Source of the DNA: Lachnospiraceae bacterium
GTDB taxonomy: Bacteria > Bacillota > Clostridia > Lachnospirales > Lachnospiraceae
Length of the DNA: 64,000 nt
Assembly: GCA_021770755.1 (NCBI GenBank)
Contig: JAETQI010000004.1
Location: 1 to 64,000, forward strand
Reading direction: 5' to 3'
The translations under genes were made by a program, and so were the position numbers. The notes under the pieces are model-generated. The model made no database searches, was not told where the DNA came from, and saw only the letters and a program-made list of their open reading frames with translations. This document shows, piece by piece, positions 54,253 to 62,521 of the stretch (positions are counted from its first letter, which is position 1; each line of letters starts with the position of its first letter).

Positions 54253-56820
54253 ATGAGTATTATAGAAAAAGTATTCGGTACACACAGTGAACGCGAACTC
54301 AAAAGGATCGAACCCATCGTGAAAAAGATCGAGGGCTACCGCGACGAGATGGGGAGGCTGTCCGACGGGGAGCTGCGGGGCAAGACTGCGGAGTTCAAGC
54401 GGAGAGTGGCGGAGGGCGCGAGCCTTGATGATATTCTCCCGGAGGCGTACGCAGTCGTTCGGGAAGGCGCAAAACGTGTACTAAATCAGGAACATTACAG
54501 GGTACAGTTGATCGGCGGTATCGTTCTGCACCAGGGGCGCATCGCGGAGATGAGAACCGGTGAAGGCAAGACGCAGACAGCACTTCTTCCGGCTTATCTG
54601 AATGCGCTGGAAGGAAAAGGGGTACATGTCGTTACCGTCAACGACTATCTGGCAAAGCGAGATGCCGAGTGGATGGGACAGGTGCACGAGTTTCTGGGGC
54701 TCAGAGTCGGTGTCGTGCTCAACGACATGAAGCCCGATGAACGGCGCGAGGCGTACAACTGCGATATCACTTATGTGACCAACAACGAGCTTGGTTTTGA
54801 CTATCTCAGGGATAACATGGTGATCTACAAGGAGCAGCTTGTCTTAAGGGATCTGCACTATGCCATCATCGACGAGGTGGACTCCGTGCTGATCGACGAG
54901 GCGAGGACACCGCTGATCATATCAGGACAGAGCAGCAAATCTACAAAGCTCTACGAAGTGTGCGATATCCTGGCACGGCAGATGAAGCGCGGCGAGGATG
55001 TTCCCGAGATGACCAAGATGGACTATGTCATGGGCACGGAGCAGGAGGAGACAGGAGACTTTATCGTCAACGAGAAGGACAAGGTTGTAAACCTCACGGC
55101 TGCGGGCGTGGAGCGGGTGGAGAAATTCTTCCAGATCGAAAATCTCGCAGATCCCCAGAATCTTGAGATACAGCACAATATCATACTGGCACTGCGGGCG
55201 CACAATCTGATGTTCCGCGATCAGGATTATGTGGTAAAAGACGATGAGGTGCTGATCGTCGATGAGTTTACGGGGCGCATCATGCCGGGGCGCCGCTATT
55301 CCGATGGTCTGCATCAGGCGATCGAGGCGAAGGAACACGTCAAGGTGAAGCGCGAGAGCAAGACGCTTGCCACGATCACATTCCAGAATTTCTTTAATAA
55401 GTTTGACAAAAAGTGCGGTATGACCGGTACGGCGCTCACCGAGGAGAAGGAGTTCCGCGATATCTACGGTATGGACGTTGTCGTTGTGCCGACAAACCGC
55501 CCGGTGATCCGTGAGGACAAACAGGACAGCGTATATAAGACCAGAAAAGAGAAGCTCAAGGCGATCGTTGACACCGTGGAGCAGGCACATGCCACAGGCC
55601 AGCCGGTGCTTGTCGGTACGATCACGATCGAGGCGAGCGAGGAGCTGAGCAAGATGTTTGCGCGGCGCGGTATCCAGCACAAGGTGTTAAATGCCAAGTT
55701 TCATGAGCTTGAGGCGGAGATCGTGGCGGATGCAGGCCAGCACGGCGCGGTCACGATCGCGACGAACATGGCGGGGCGCGGAACGGATATCAAACTCGAC
55801 GAGGAGGCGCGGGCAGCAGGGGGACTCATGATCATCGGTACAGAGCGTCATGAGTCAAGGCGTATCGACAATCAGTTGCGGGGGCGTTCCGGCCGTCAGG
55901 GAGATCCTGGTATGTCCCGGTTTTATATCTCGCTCGAGGATGACCTCATGCGCCTGTTCGGCTCGGAGCGTCTGATCAATATGTTCAATACGCTGGGCAT
56001 TCCGGAAGGCCAGGAGATCGAGCATAAAATGCTCACGAGCGCGATCGAGAATGCGCAGAAGAAGATCGAGAGCAACAACTTTGGCATCAGAAAAAATCTT
56101 CTGGAATACGACCAGGTCATGAATGAACAGCGCGAGATCATATATGAAGAGCGCCGCCGTGTTCTTGACGGGGAGAGCATGCGTGATGCGATCTACAAGA
56201 TGATCACCGATATTGTCGAGAGCTCGGTGGATACGGCGATCAATGACGATCTGGAGCCGGAAGAGTGGGATCTGAAAGAGCTCAACACACTGCTCCTGCC
56301 GATCGTACCGCTGCATCCGGTGGTGCTTGACCGTGTGTCCAAGAAGACCAAGAACGGATTGAAACACCAGTTGAAGGAGGAGGCTGTCAGGCTCTATGAG
56401 AGCAAGGAAGCCGAGTTCCCCGAGGCGGAGAATATCCGCGAGATCGAGCGCGTCATTCTGCTGAAAGTGATCGACCGCAAGTGGATGGATCACATTGACG
56501 ACATGGAGCAGCTACGGCAGGGTGTCGGCCTGCAGGCTTATGGGCAGAGAGACCCGCTCGTGGAATATAAAATGAACGGCTACGAGATGTTTGACGCCAT
56601 GACAGCCAATATCAAGCAGGACACTGTACGCATGCTGCTGCATGCCAGGGTAGAGCAGAAAGTGGAGCGCGAGGAAGTGGCGAAGGTTACGGGGACAAAC
56701 AAGGATGACACGCTGCAGAAGGGACCCAAGATGCGCGTTGAGGCGAAAGTGTACCCGAATGATCCATGTCCGTGCGGAAGCGGCAAGAAGTACAAACAGT
56801 GCTGCGGACGGAAAGCATAA
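54253..56820 (+). CDS. secA: Preprotein translocase ATPase SecA
   Basis: 855 residues from ATG 54253 (GGAG at 54243-54246). An in-frame TTG at 54241 is rejected. SecA features in order: Walker [21 protein letters not shown] (near 100), [20 protein letters not shown] (Walker B, DEAD-like), the preprotein cross-linking domain, [16 protein letters not shown]-type motif as [40 protein letters not shown], and the C-terminal zinc motif [13 protein letters not shown] that binds SecB or the ribosome. It drives Sec-dependent export. It is followed 52 bases later by prfB, a common Firmicute order. Confidence 0.97.
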   Translation: MSIIEKVFGTHSERELKRIEPIVKKIEGYRDEMGRLSDGELRGKTAEFKRRVAEGASLDDILPEAYAVVREGAKRVLNQEHYRVQLIGGIVLHQGRIAEMRTGEGKTQTALLPAYLNALEGKGVHVVTVNDYLAKRDAEWMGQVHEFLGLRVGVVLNDMKPDERREAYNCDITYVTNNELGFDYLRDNMVIYKEQLVLRDLHYAIIDEVDSVLIDEARTPLIISGQSSKSTKLYEVCDILARQMKRGEDVPEMTKMDYVMGTEQEETGDFIVNEKDKVVNLTAAGVERVEKFFQIENLADPQNLEIQHNIILALRAHNLMFRDQDYVVKDDEVLIVDEFTGRIMPGRRYSDGLHQAIEAKEHVKVKRESKTLATITFQNFFNKFDKKCGMTGTALTEEKEFRDIYGMDVVVVPTNRPVIREDKQDSVYKTRKEKLKAIVDTVEQAHATGQPVLVGTITIEASEELSKMFARRGIQHKVLNAKFHELEAEIVADAGQHGAVTIATNMAGRGTDIKLDEEARAAGGLMIIGTERHESRRIDNQLRGRSGRQGDPGMSRFYISLEDDLMRLFGSERLINMFNTLGIPEGQEIEHKMLTSAIENAQKKIESNNFGIRKNLLEYDQVMNEQREIIYEERRRVLDGESMRDAIYKMITDIVESSVDTAINDDLEPEEWDLKELNTLLLPIVPLHPVVLDRVSKKTKNGLKHQLKEEAVRLYESKEAEFPEAENIREIERVILLKVIDRKWMDHIDDMEQLRQGVGLQAYGQRDPLVEYKMNGYEMFDAMTANIKQDTVRMLLHARVEQKVEREEVAKVTGTNKDDTLQKGPKMRVEAKVYPNDPCPCGSGKKYKQCCGRKA

Positions 56821-56872
56821 AACGAATCGTTTTTAAAAAGAATAATGATTTAATGAAAAGGTGGTGAACGCT

Positions 56873-57983
56873 ATGGTAGAACTCGACCAGATGAAACAGG
56901 AGTTACAGACCTACGAAAGTCCATTAGCGGAAGTGAGGGATTCACTTTGACCTCGCTAACAAGGAGAGGCGGATCGAAGAGTTAGAGCGCGAGATGGAGG
57001 CTCCCGGATTCTGGGATGATCCGGACCGCTCGAATAAGCAAATGAAGGAATTGAAACAGCTCAAGGACACGGTCGACCAGTGCAATGGGCTTAAGTCACA
57101 GTATGAGGATATCGAGACTTTGATCGAGATGGGGTATGAGGCGGAAGATGCGGAGATGATACCGGAGATCCGCGAAGAGCTGGATCATTTTATCGAGACA
57201 TTCGAGGCACTGCGCATCAGCACGCTCTTGTCGGAAGAGTATGATAAGTGCAACGCGATCCTGAAACTGAACGCAGGCGCGGGCGGCACGGAGAGCTGCG
57301 ACTGGGCAGGCATGCTCTACCGCATGTACACCAGATGGGCGGAGCGCAAGGGCTTTGCCATCGAGGTGCTCGACTATCTCGACGGGGATGAGGCAGGGAT
57401 CAAATCTGTCACTTTCCAGGTAAACGGTGAGAATGCATACGGATATCTCAAATCAGAGAAAGGGGTGCACAGGCTCGTGCGCATCTCTCCCTTCAACGCG
57501 CAGGGCAAGCGCCAGACGTCTTTTGTGTCGCTCGATGTCATGCCTGATATTGAGGAAGATCTGGATGTGGAGATCAATGAGGACGATCTGCGGATCGACA
57601 CTTACCGAAGCAGCGGCGCAGGAGGCCAGCATATCAACAAGACTTCCTCGGCGATCCGCATTACCCACATTCCGACAGGGACTGTCGTGCAGTGCCAGAA
57701 TGAGCGCTCCCAGTTCCAGAATAAAGATAAGGCAATGCAGATGCTCAAGGCAAAGCTGTTTCTGTTAAAGCAGGAGGCAAATGCCGAAAAACTTTCCGAC
57801 ATACGCGGTGAGGTGAAGGAGATCGGCTGGGGAAATCAGATCCGGTCGTATGTCATGCAGCCATATACCATGGTAAAAGACCATAGGACGAACTTTGAGT
57901 CCGGCAATGTGGATGCGGTCATGGACGGCGCGCTGGATGGATTTATCAACGCTTATCTGAAGTGGAAGAACACAATCGAGTAG
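56873..57983 (+). CDS. prfB: Peptide chain release factor 2 with programmed +1 frameshift
   Basis: ATG 56873 (AAAGGTGGTG upstream) opens a 25-codon frame that ends ..RDSL-UGA (56948-56950). Slipping +1 at CTT-T gives CTT GAC and continues DLANKERRIEELEREME to the stop at 57981-57983, 369 residues in all. RF2 marks are the SPF tripeptide in RISPFNAQGKRQTSF, which reads UGA, and GGQ in GAGGQHINKTSSAI, which triggers peptide release. The UGA in the early frame makes synthesis self-limiting: when RF2 is scarce the ribosome shifts. It lies directly downstream of secA. Confidence 0.96.
56935..56951 (+). promoter_or_regulatory. RF2 autoregulatory frameshift site
   Basis: The internal Shine-Dalgarno-like GAGGGA (56935-56940) lies 4 bases before the slippery CTT-TGA-C (56945-56951), with UGA in frame zero. 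This is the conserved prfB recoding signal. Confidence 0.93.
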
Positions 57984-58023
57984 GGGGAAGAGGCATATTT
58001 CATCTGCACGGGTCTGTGCATAG

Positions 58024-58050
58024 AAAAAGCAGGTTACAACCTGCTTTTTT
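58024..58050 (+). terminator. Terminator between prfB and the convergent membrane-protein gene
   Basis: AAAAAGCAGG (58024-58033) pairs with CCTGCTTTTT (58040-58049) around TTACAA, with a T-run on one side and an A-run on the other. It can serve both converging genes. Confidence 0.88.
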
Positions 58051-58053
58051 ATA

Positions 58054-58070
58054 TGCATGGGCGTCCGTGC
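58054..58070 (+). repeat. Best-formed copy of the dispersed CGGGCGTCC motif
   Basis: TGCATGGGCGTCCGTGC: GCATGG and CCGTGC pair around GCGT, so this copy can form a small hairpin. It lies between the terminator and the end of the minus-strand gene. Confidence 0.6.
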
Positions 58071-58073
58071 TTT

Positions 58074-58925
58074 TTATTCGGCCGCCGCGCTGGTTTTTGT
58101 CTTGTTCCGCACAGACATGATATCCAGATAAAGGTTTGCCAGAGCCATGTTCTGGTAAGGCAATACCCAGATCAGCGTGATGCCGCAGGTGAACAGACTG
58201 AGCAGAAATGCGGGGATAAAACTCACATACAGCATAAACAACCGGAGCTTTTGCCCGCTCATGACCTCGAAGCTCTTTTTCAGGATCATCGTCGCACTCC
58301 AGTTGGGAAAGTCGAGCACCATGTAAAATACTGGGAAAAAGGGCAGCGTCAGTATGAGCGAGATCACAGTGCACACGAACATGATCAGATAAAATTTCAT
58401 GGAAGCACTGTACAGGATACTGTAGGATTCGAGAAATTCACTGCTGTTTATGGCGTTTCCTGCGAGGAAGAGGCTGAGCTCATTGCCGTTGCCTGTATCG
58501 GACGGTGCGATGGAGTTGATGATCTCTGCGTATTGTGCGGATGCGATCTCAAGCGGGATCATGCAGATGGATTCGATGACAGCGATCACAGCGCCGATCT
58601 TGAGGATCTTGACGGTGTTTTCCCGGAAACCGCAGAACAGATCCCCGATGGCACCTGGCATGCCGCAGGCTGATTTCAGGAAGATCAGGGAAGTCCCGGC
58701 ATTCAGCACGGAGGTGACGACCTGGACTGCAAAAACTGCAATGTAGTTGATGACAGAACCGATCGTAGTGGTCGTGGGAATCAGTGATGAGACGAGGTTC
58801 ACGGCCATGAATGTGATGATAAATTGAAGCAGGAGCGATCCCGCCAGGATCCCAAGATTTTGGCCGGTCTGCATCCTTGCCAGAAATTTTAACTCAAAAT
58901 TACTTTTATATTGCGGCTGCTGCAT
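58074..58925 (-). CDS. DUF975 family integral membrane protein
   Basis: 283 residues, ATG 58925 on the minus strand, with AGGAAAGGA about 10 bases upstream. There are five to six membrane helices, including GILAGSLLLQFIITFMAVNL, AVFAVQVVTSVLNAGTSLIF and FYLIMFVCTVISLILTLPFF, with the DUF975 tail WVLPYQNMALANLYLDIM. Function unknown. It is widely present in clostridia, sometimes linked to peptide transport. It is transcribed divergently from tex with about 160 bases between the starts. Confidence 0.82.
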   Translation of the reverse strand: MQQPQYKSNFELKFLARMQTGQNLGILAGSLLLQFIITFMAVNLVSSLIPTTTTIGSVINYIAVFAVQVVTSVLNAGTSLIFLKSACGMPGAIGDLFCGFRENTVKILKIGAVIAVIESICMIPLEIASAQYAEIINSIAPSDTGNGNELSLFLAGNAINSSEFLESYSILYSASMKFYLIMFVCTVISLILTLPFFPVFYMVLDFPNWSATMILKKSFEVMSGQKLRLFMLYVSFIPAFLLSLFTCGITLIWVLPYQNMALANLYLDIMSVRNKTKTSAAAE

Positions 58926-59007
58926 GATATGAAGTCCTTTCCTTAATTCTGAAACTCATTGTATCACGTTTAATACAAGAAAACAATGAAATCAAAGTGA
59001 AATTTTC

Positions 59008-59074
59008 TTGAATCGATCGGGATTTTCCTTTATAATTGAGTTATTGTTCACAATATCTTAATTATAAAGGAAAA
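59008..59074 (+). promoter_or_regulatory. tex promoter embedded in a 15-bp inverted repeat
   Basis: TTGAAT (59008-59013), a 17-nt spacer and TATAAT (59031-59036). The -10 lies inside TTTTCCTTTATAATT (59023-59037), whose perfect inverted copy AATTATAAAGGAAAA is at 59060-59074, 22 bases away. The right arm contains the tex ribosome site (AAAGGAAAA). As DNA it is a dyad over the promoter. As RNA from any upstream start it would hide the ribosome site. Confidence 0.65.
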
Positions 59075-59082
59075 GTCAAGCT

Positions 59083-61443
59083 ATGGATATCATTTTAAAG
59101 CTGAAAGAAGAACTAAACGTGGAAAAGTGGCAGGTTGAAGCTGCCGTTAAACTGATCGATGAGGGAAATACGATCCCTTTCATATCCAGATACCGCAAGG
59201 AGGTCACAGGATCGCTCAATGATGAGGTGCTGCGAAATCTCAACGACAGACTGGGTTACCTCAGAAATCTGGAGGAGAAGAAGGAGCAGGTGCTGGGCAG
59301 CATTGAAGAACAGGGCAAGCTCACAGAGGAGCTGCGGGCGAAGATCCTTGCGGCAGAGACGATCGTTGCCGTTGACGACCTGTACCTTCCATACAGACCA
59401 AAGCGAAAGACGCGCGCCAGCATAGCCAAGGAGAAGGGACTTGACGGTCTGGCGGACATCATACTGGCACAGGAGACGGCAGAGCCGTTAACTGCGGAGG
59501 CGGAGCGCTATGTAAATGAGGAAAAGGGCGTAAATAATGGGAAGGAAGCGCTGCAGGGGGCGATGGATATCATTGCGGAGATGATATCGGATGAAGCCGA
59601 TTACAGGACATACATCCGCCAGGCGACCTTTGAGGAGGGAAAGATCACAAGCACGGCAAAGGACGCGAAGGCGCAGAGCGTGTACGAGATGTACTATAAT
59701 TTTGAGGAGCCTGTCAGCAAGGTTGCAGGACACAGGGTGCTTGCGCTGAACCGGGGAGAGAATGAGAAGATCCTCACAGTAAAGATCGAGGCGCCGACAG
59801 AGCGCATCATCCGTTTTCTGGAGAAGAAGCTCATCACAAAGGACAACGTGAATACGACGCCGGCGCTGCAGGAGACGATCGCGGACAGCTACAGCAGGCT
59901 GATCGCGCCCGCGATCGAGCGCGATATCAGAAACGAGCTGACGGAGAAGGCGGAGGACGGTGCGATCACCGTGTTTGGCAAGAACCTGGAACAGCTCCTC
60001 ATGCAGCCGCCGATCGCCGGAAAGGTCGTGCTTGGCTGGGATCCGGCATTCCGGACAGGCTGCAAGCTCGCCGTGGTGGACGCGACGGGCAAGGTGCTTG
60101 ACACGAAGGTCATCTATCCGACAGCGCCCCAGAACAAGGTAGAGGAGGCAAAAAAGGAGCTGAAAAAGCTCATCAGCAAATATAATGTAAGCCTGATCTC
60201 CGTGGGCAACGGCACGGCGTCGCGCGAGTCCGAGCAGGTTATCGTGGAGCTGATCAAGGAGCTTGACACGCCGGTTCAGTATGTCATCGTCAATGAAGCG
60301 GGCGCTTCCGTCTACTCGGCGAGCAAGCTTGCGACAGAGGAGTTTCCGAACTTCGACGTGGGACAGAGAAGTGCTGCTTCGATCGCAAGGCGTCTGCAGG
60401 ATCCGCTGGCGGAGCTTGTGAAGATCGATCCGAAGTCCATCGGCGTGGGACAGTACCAGCACGACATGAACCAGAAGAAGCTCAGCGAGGCGTTAAACGG
60501 CGTCGTGGAGGATTCCGTGAACAAGGTCGGCGTGGATCTGAACACGGCGTCCGCCTCGCTGCTGGAGTACATCTCGGGCATCAACAAGACCATCGCCAAA
60601 AACATTGTGGATTACAGGGAGACGAACGGGCGCTTCCGCAACAGAAAGCAGTTGTTGAAAGTGGCAAAGCTCGGTCCAAAGGCATACGAGCAGTGTGCCG
60701 GGTTTATGCGCATTCTCGACGGCGACAATCCGCTCGATGCCACAAGCGTGCATCCGGAGTCTTATGACGCGGCGATGAAGCTTTTGGAGAAGCTGGGCAT
60801 CTCCATGGATGATCTCAAGGAGATCCAGAAGAAGGCAGCTTCCGCCAAGACCGCGAAAACGGAAAAACAGGAAAACGCTAAAAACAGGAAAAATAATAAG
60901 AAGCAGAATATCGTCATCAAGAACACCAGCACTGCCATGGGAAAAGCACTCGCGGCGGCGATGGGCGGCGTGACACTCGACGCGCCGCAGGATCAGGGCG
61001 CAAAAAAGCAAAAGGCAAAACCGCAGGAGGAGGCGGGAGGACTTGAGAAGCGCGTCAAGGACAAGAAGAAGATGGCGCAGGAGCTTGGGATCGGCGAGAT
61101 CACACTGACGGATATCTTAAAGGAGCTTGAGAAGCCGGCGCGCGACCCGCGTGAGAACATGCCCAAACCGATCCTCAGAAGCGATGTCCTTGAGATGAAG
61201 GACTTAAAGCCCGGAATGATCCTGAAAGGAACCGTCCGAAACGTCATCGACTTTGGCGTGTTCGTGGATATCGGGGTGCACCAGGACGGTCTGGTACACA
61301 TTTCCCAGATCACGAACAAATTCATCAGGCACCCGCTCGAGGTGGTCAGCGTCGGCGATATCGTGGATGTCAAAGTACTCGATGTCGATCTGGCAAAGAA
61401 GCGGATCTCGTTGACGATGCGGCTGGATCAGGACAGCAATTAA
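59083..61443 (+). CDS. tex: Tex family S1 RNA-binding transcription accessory protein
   Basis: 786 residues. Tex layout: N-terminal helical region (IPFISRYRKEVTGSLNDEVL), YqgF/RNase H-like domain (GWDPAFRTGCKLAVVDATGK), helix-hairpin-helix (VGVDLNTASASLLEYISGIN, FRNRKQLLKVAKLGPKAYEQ), and C-terminal S1 domain (LKPGMILKGTVRNVIDFGVF). A charged Lys/Ala-rich linker of about 90 residues (587-680) precedes the S1 domain and is longer than usual. Tex binds nucleic acid and affects transcription and toxin gene expression in several bacteria. It has its own promoter and terminator. Confidence 0.94.
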   Translation: MDIILKLKEELNVEKWQVEAAVKLIDEGNTIPFISRYRKEVTGSLNDEVLRNLNDRLGYLRNLEEKKEQVLGSIEEQGKLTEELRAKILAAETIVAVDDLYLPYRPKRKTRASIAKEKGLDGLADIILAQETAEPLTAEAERYVNEEKGVNNGKEALQGAMDIIAEMISDEADYRTYIRQATFEEGKITSTAKDAKAQSVYEMYYNFEEPVSKVAGHRVLALNRGENEKILTVKIEAPTERIIRFLEKKLITKDNVNTTPALQETIADSYSRLIAPAIERDIRNELTEKAEDGAITVFGKNLEQLLMQPPIAGKVVLGWDPAFRTGCKLAVVDATGKVLDTKVIYPTAPQNKVEEAKKELKKLISKYNVSLISVGNGTASRESEQVIVELIKELDTPVQYVIVNEAGASVYSASKLATEEFPNFDVGQRSAASIARRLQDPLAELVKIDPKSIGVGQYQHDMNQKKLSEALNGVVEDSVNKVGVDLNTASASLLEYISGINKTIAKNIVDYRETNGRFRNRKQLLKVAKLGPKAYEQCAGFMRILDGDNPLDATSVHPESYDAAMKLLEKLGISMDDLKEIQKKAASAKTAKTEKQENAKNRKNNKKQNIVIKNTSTAMGKALAAAMGGVTLDAPQDQGAKKQKAKPQEEAGGLEKRVKDKKKMAQELGIGEITLTDILKELEKPARDPRENMPKPILRSDVLEMKDLKPGMILKGTVRNVIDFGVFVDIGVHQDGLVHISQITNKFIRHPLEVVSVGDIVDVKVLDVDLAKKRISLTMRLDQDSN

Positions 61444-61457
61444 ATATAGGAATCAAC

Positions 61458-61487
61458 GCAAAAGTCCATTGTCAAGTGGACTTTTGC
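61458..61487 (+). terminator. Hairpin after tex
   Basis: GCAAAAGTCCA (61458-61468) pairs perfectly with TGGACTTTTGC (61477-61487). Only a short T-containing tail follows. Confidence 0.75.
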
Positions 61488-61545
61488 TGTATCATATTGT
61501 GGTTTGTGAAAGGGCAGGCTGGAATGCAGAAGGTGGGGAGATCAC

Positions 61546-62517
61546 ATGCAGTCAATACAGGTAAGTGCCATAAGGCCGCTGCGCGTCGGCGGTATATACC
61601 TGCCGTCTAATGTGCTGATGGCGCCGCTTGCGGGATACACCTGTTACCCGTTCAGGATGCTGGCGTATGAGCTTGGCGCCGGACTGTGCTTTACGGAGAT
61701 GTGCAGTGCCAATGCGCTGAAATACAAAGACAGGGCGACAAACCGCCTGCTTGTCACGACGGCGGACGAGCCTGTCAGGGCGGTTCAGTTGCTTGGCGGC
61801 AGTCCGGCGGTGATGGAGCGCATGGCAGAGAGCGCGTTTCTGAGGGATTTTGATATCATCGACATCAATATGGGCTGTCCGGTGCCCAACGTGTTCAAGA
61901 GCGGCGAGGGCAGTGCGCTGATGCAGGATCCCAAAAGGGCGGCGGCGATCATACACGGCTGCAAGCGGAGCGGAAAGGTCGTGACTGTGAAGTGCCGCGC
62001 CGGCATCCGGGAGGATGCGCTGTTTGCCGCGGAGTTTGCCCGCGTATGCGAGGATGCCGGCGCGGACATGATCACGGTTCATGGCAGGAGCCGGAGCATG
62101 ATGTATGACGGTGAGCCGCATATGGAGGAGATCGCGCACGCGAAGGCGGCGGTGTCGATCCCGGTCATTGCAAACGGCGGGATCTTCTCTGCGGAGGATG
62201 CGGGCAGGATGATGGAGTGCACGGGTGCGGACGGGATCATGGTTGCGCGCTACGGTCTGGAGAATCCTTTTATTTTCAGTGAACTGACTGGAAAAGTCTG
62301 TGAAAAGACGGCATTTCAGATCCTGACGGAGCAGCTTGAACTGGCTGCGCGGCACTATGATGAGACTTTTGTATTAGGGTATATGAAGAAGATCTCCGCT
62401 TATATGATGAAGAAGCGGAGAGGGACAAAGCAGTATAAGGAACGATTGTACAGGAGCGGAAGTCTGGCGGAGCTGCGGGAGGTGATCGCGCTGATCTTTG
62501 CGGACAGTCCGGTGTGA
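61546..62517 (+). CDS. dus: tRNA-dihydrouridine synthase, DusB type
   Basis: 323 residues. FMN TIM-barrel enzyme: VLMAPLAGYTCYPFRMLAYE, the active-site block DIINMGC-type as IIDINMGCPVPNVFKSGEGS (catalytic Cys normally sits just after this region), VTVKCRAGI, ITVHGRSRSMMYDGEPHMEE and PVIANGGIFSAEDAGRMMEC. A C-terminal helical tRNA-binding domain follows. It reduces uridine in the tRNA D-loop using NADPH. GGTGGGGAG precedes the ATG. It is followed 4 bases later by the leucine-rich-repeat gene, suggesting one transcript. Confidence 0.92.
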   Translation: MQSIQVSAIRPLRVGGIYLPSNVLMAPLAGYTCYPFRMLAYELGAGLCFTEMCSANALKYKDRATNRLLVTTADEPVRAVQLLGGSPAVMERMAESAFLRDFDIIDINMGCPVPNVFKSGEGSALMQDPKRAAAIIHGCKRSGKVVTVKCRAGIREDALFAAEFARVCEDAGADMITVHGRSRSMMYDGEPHMEEIAHAKAAVSIPVIANGGIFSAEDAGRMMECTGADGIMVARYGLENPFIFSELTGKVCEKTAFQILTEQLELAARHYDETFVLGYMKKISAYMMKKRRGTKQYKERLYRSGSLAELREVIALIFADSPV

Positions 62518-62521
62518 GGTT

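Noticed and set aside
56873-57983. prfB considered as a frameshifted pseudogene
   Set aside because: The shift occurs exactly at the conserved RF2 recoding site.
59488-60462. 324-residue minus-strand frame inside tex
   Set aside because: It is an antisense shadow. The Tex protein on the plus strand is fully conserved across this stretch.
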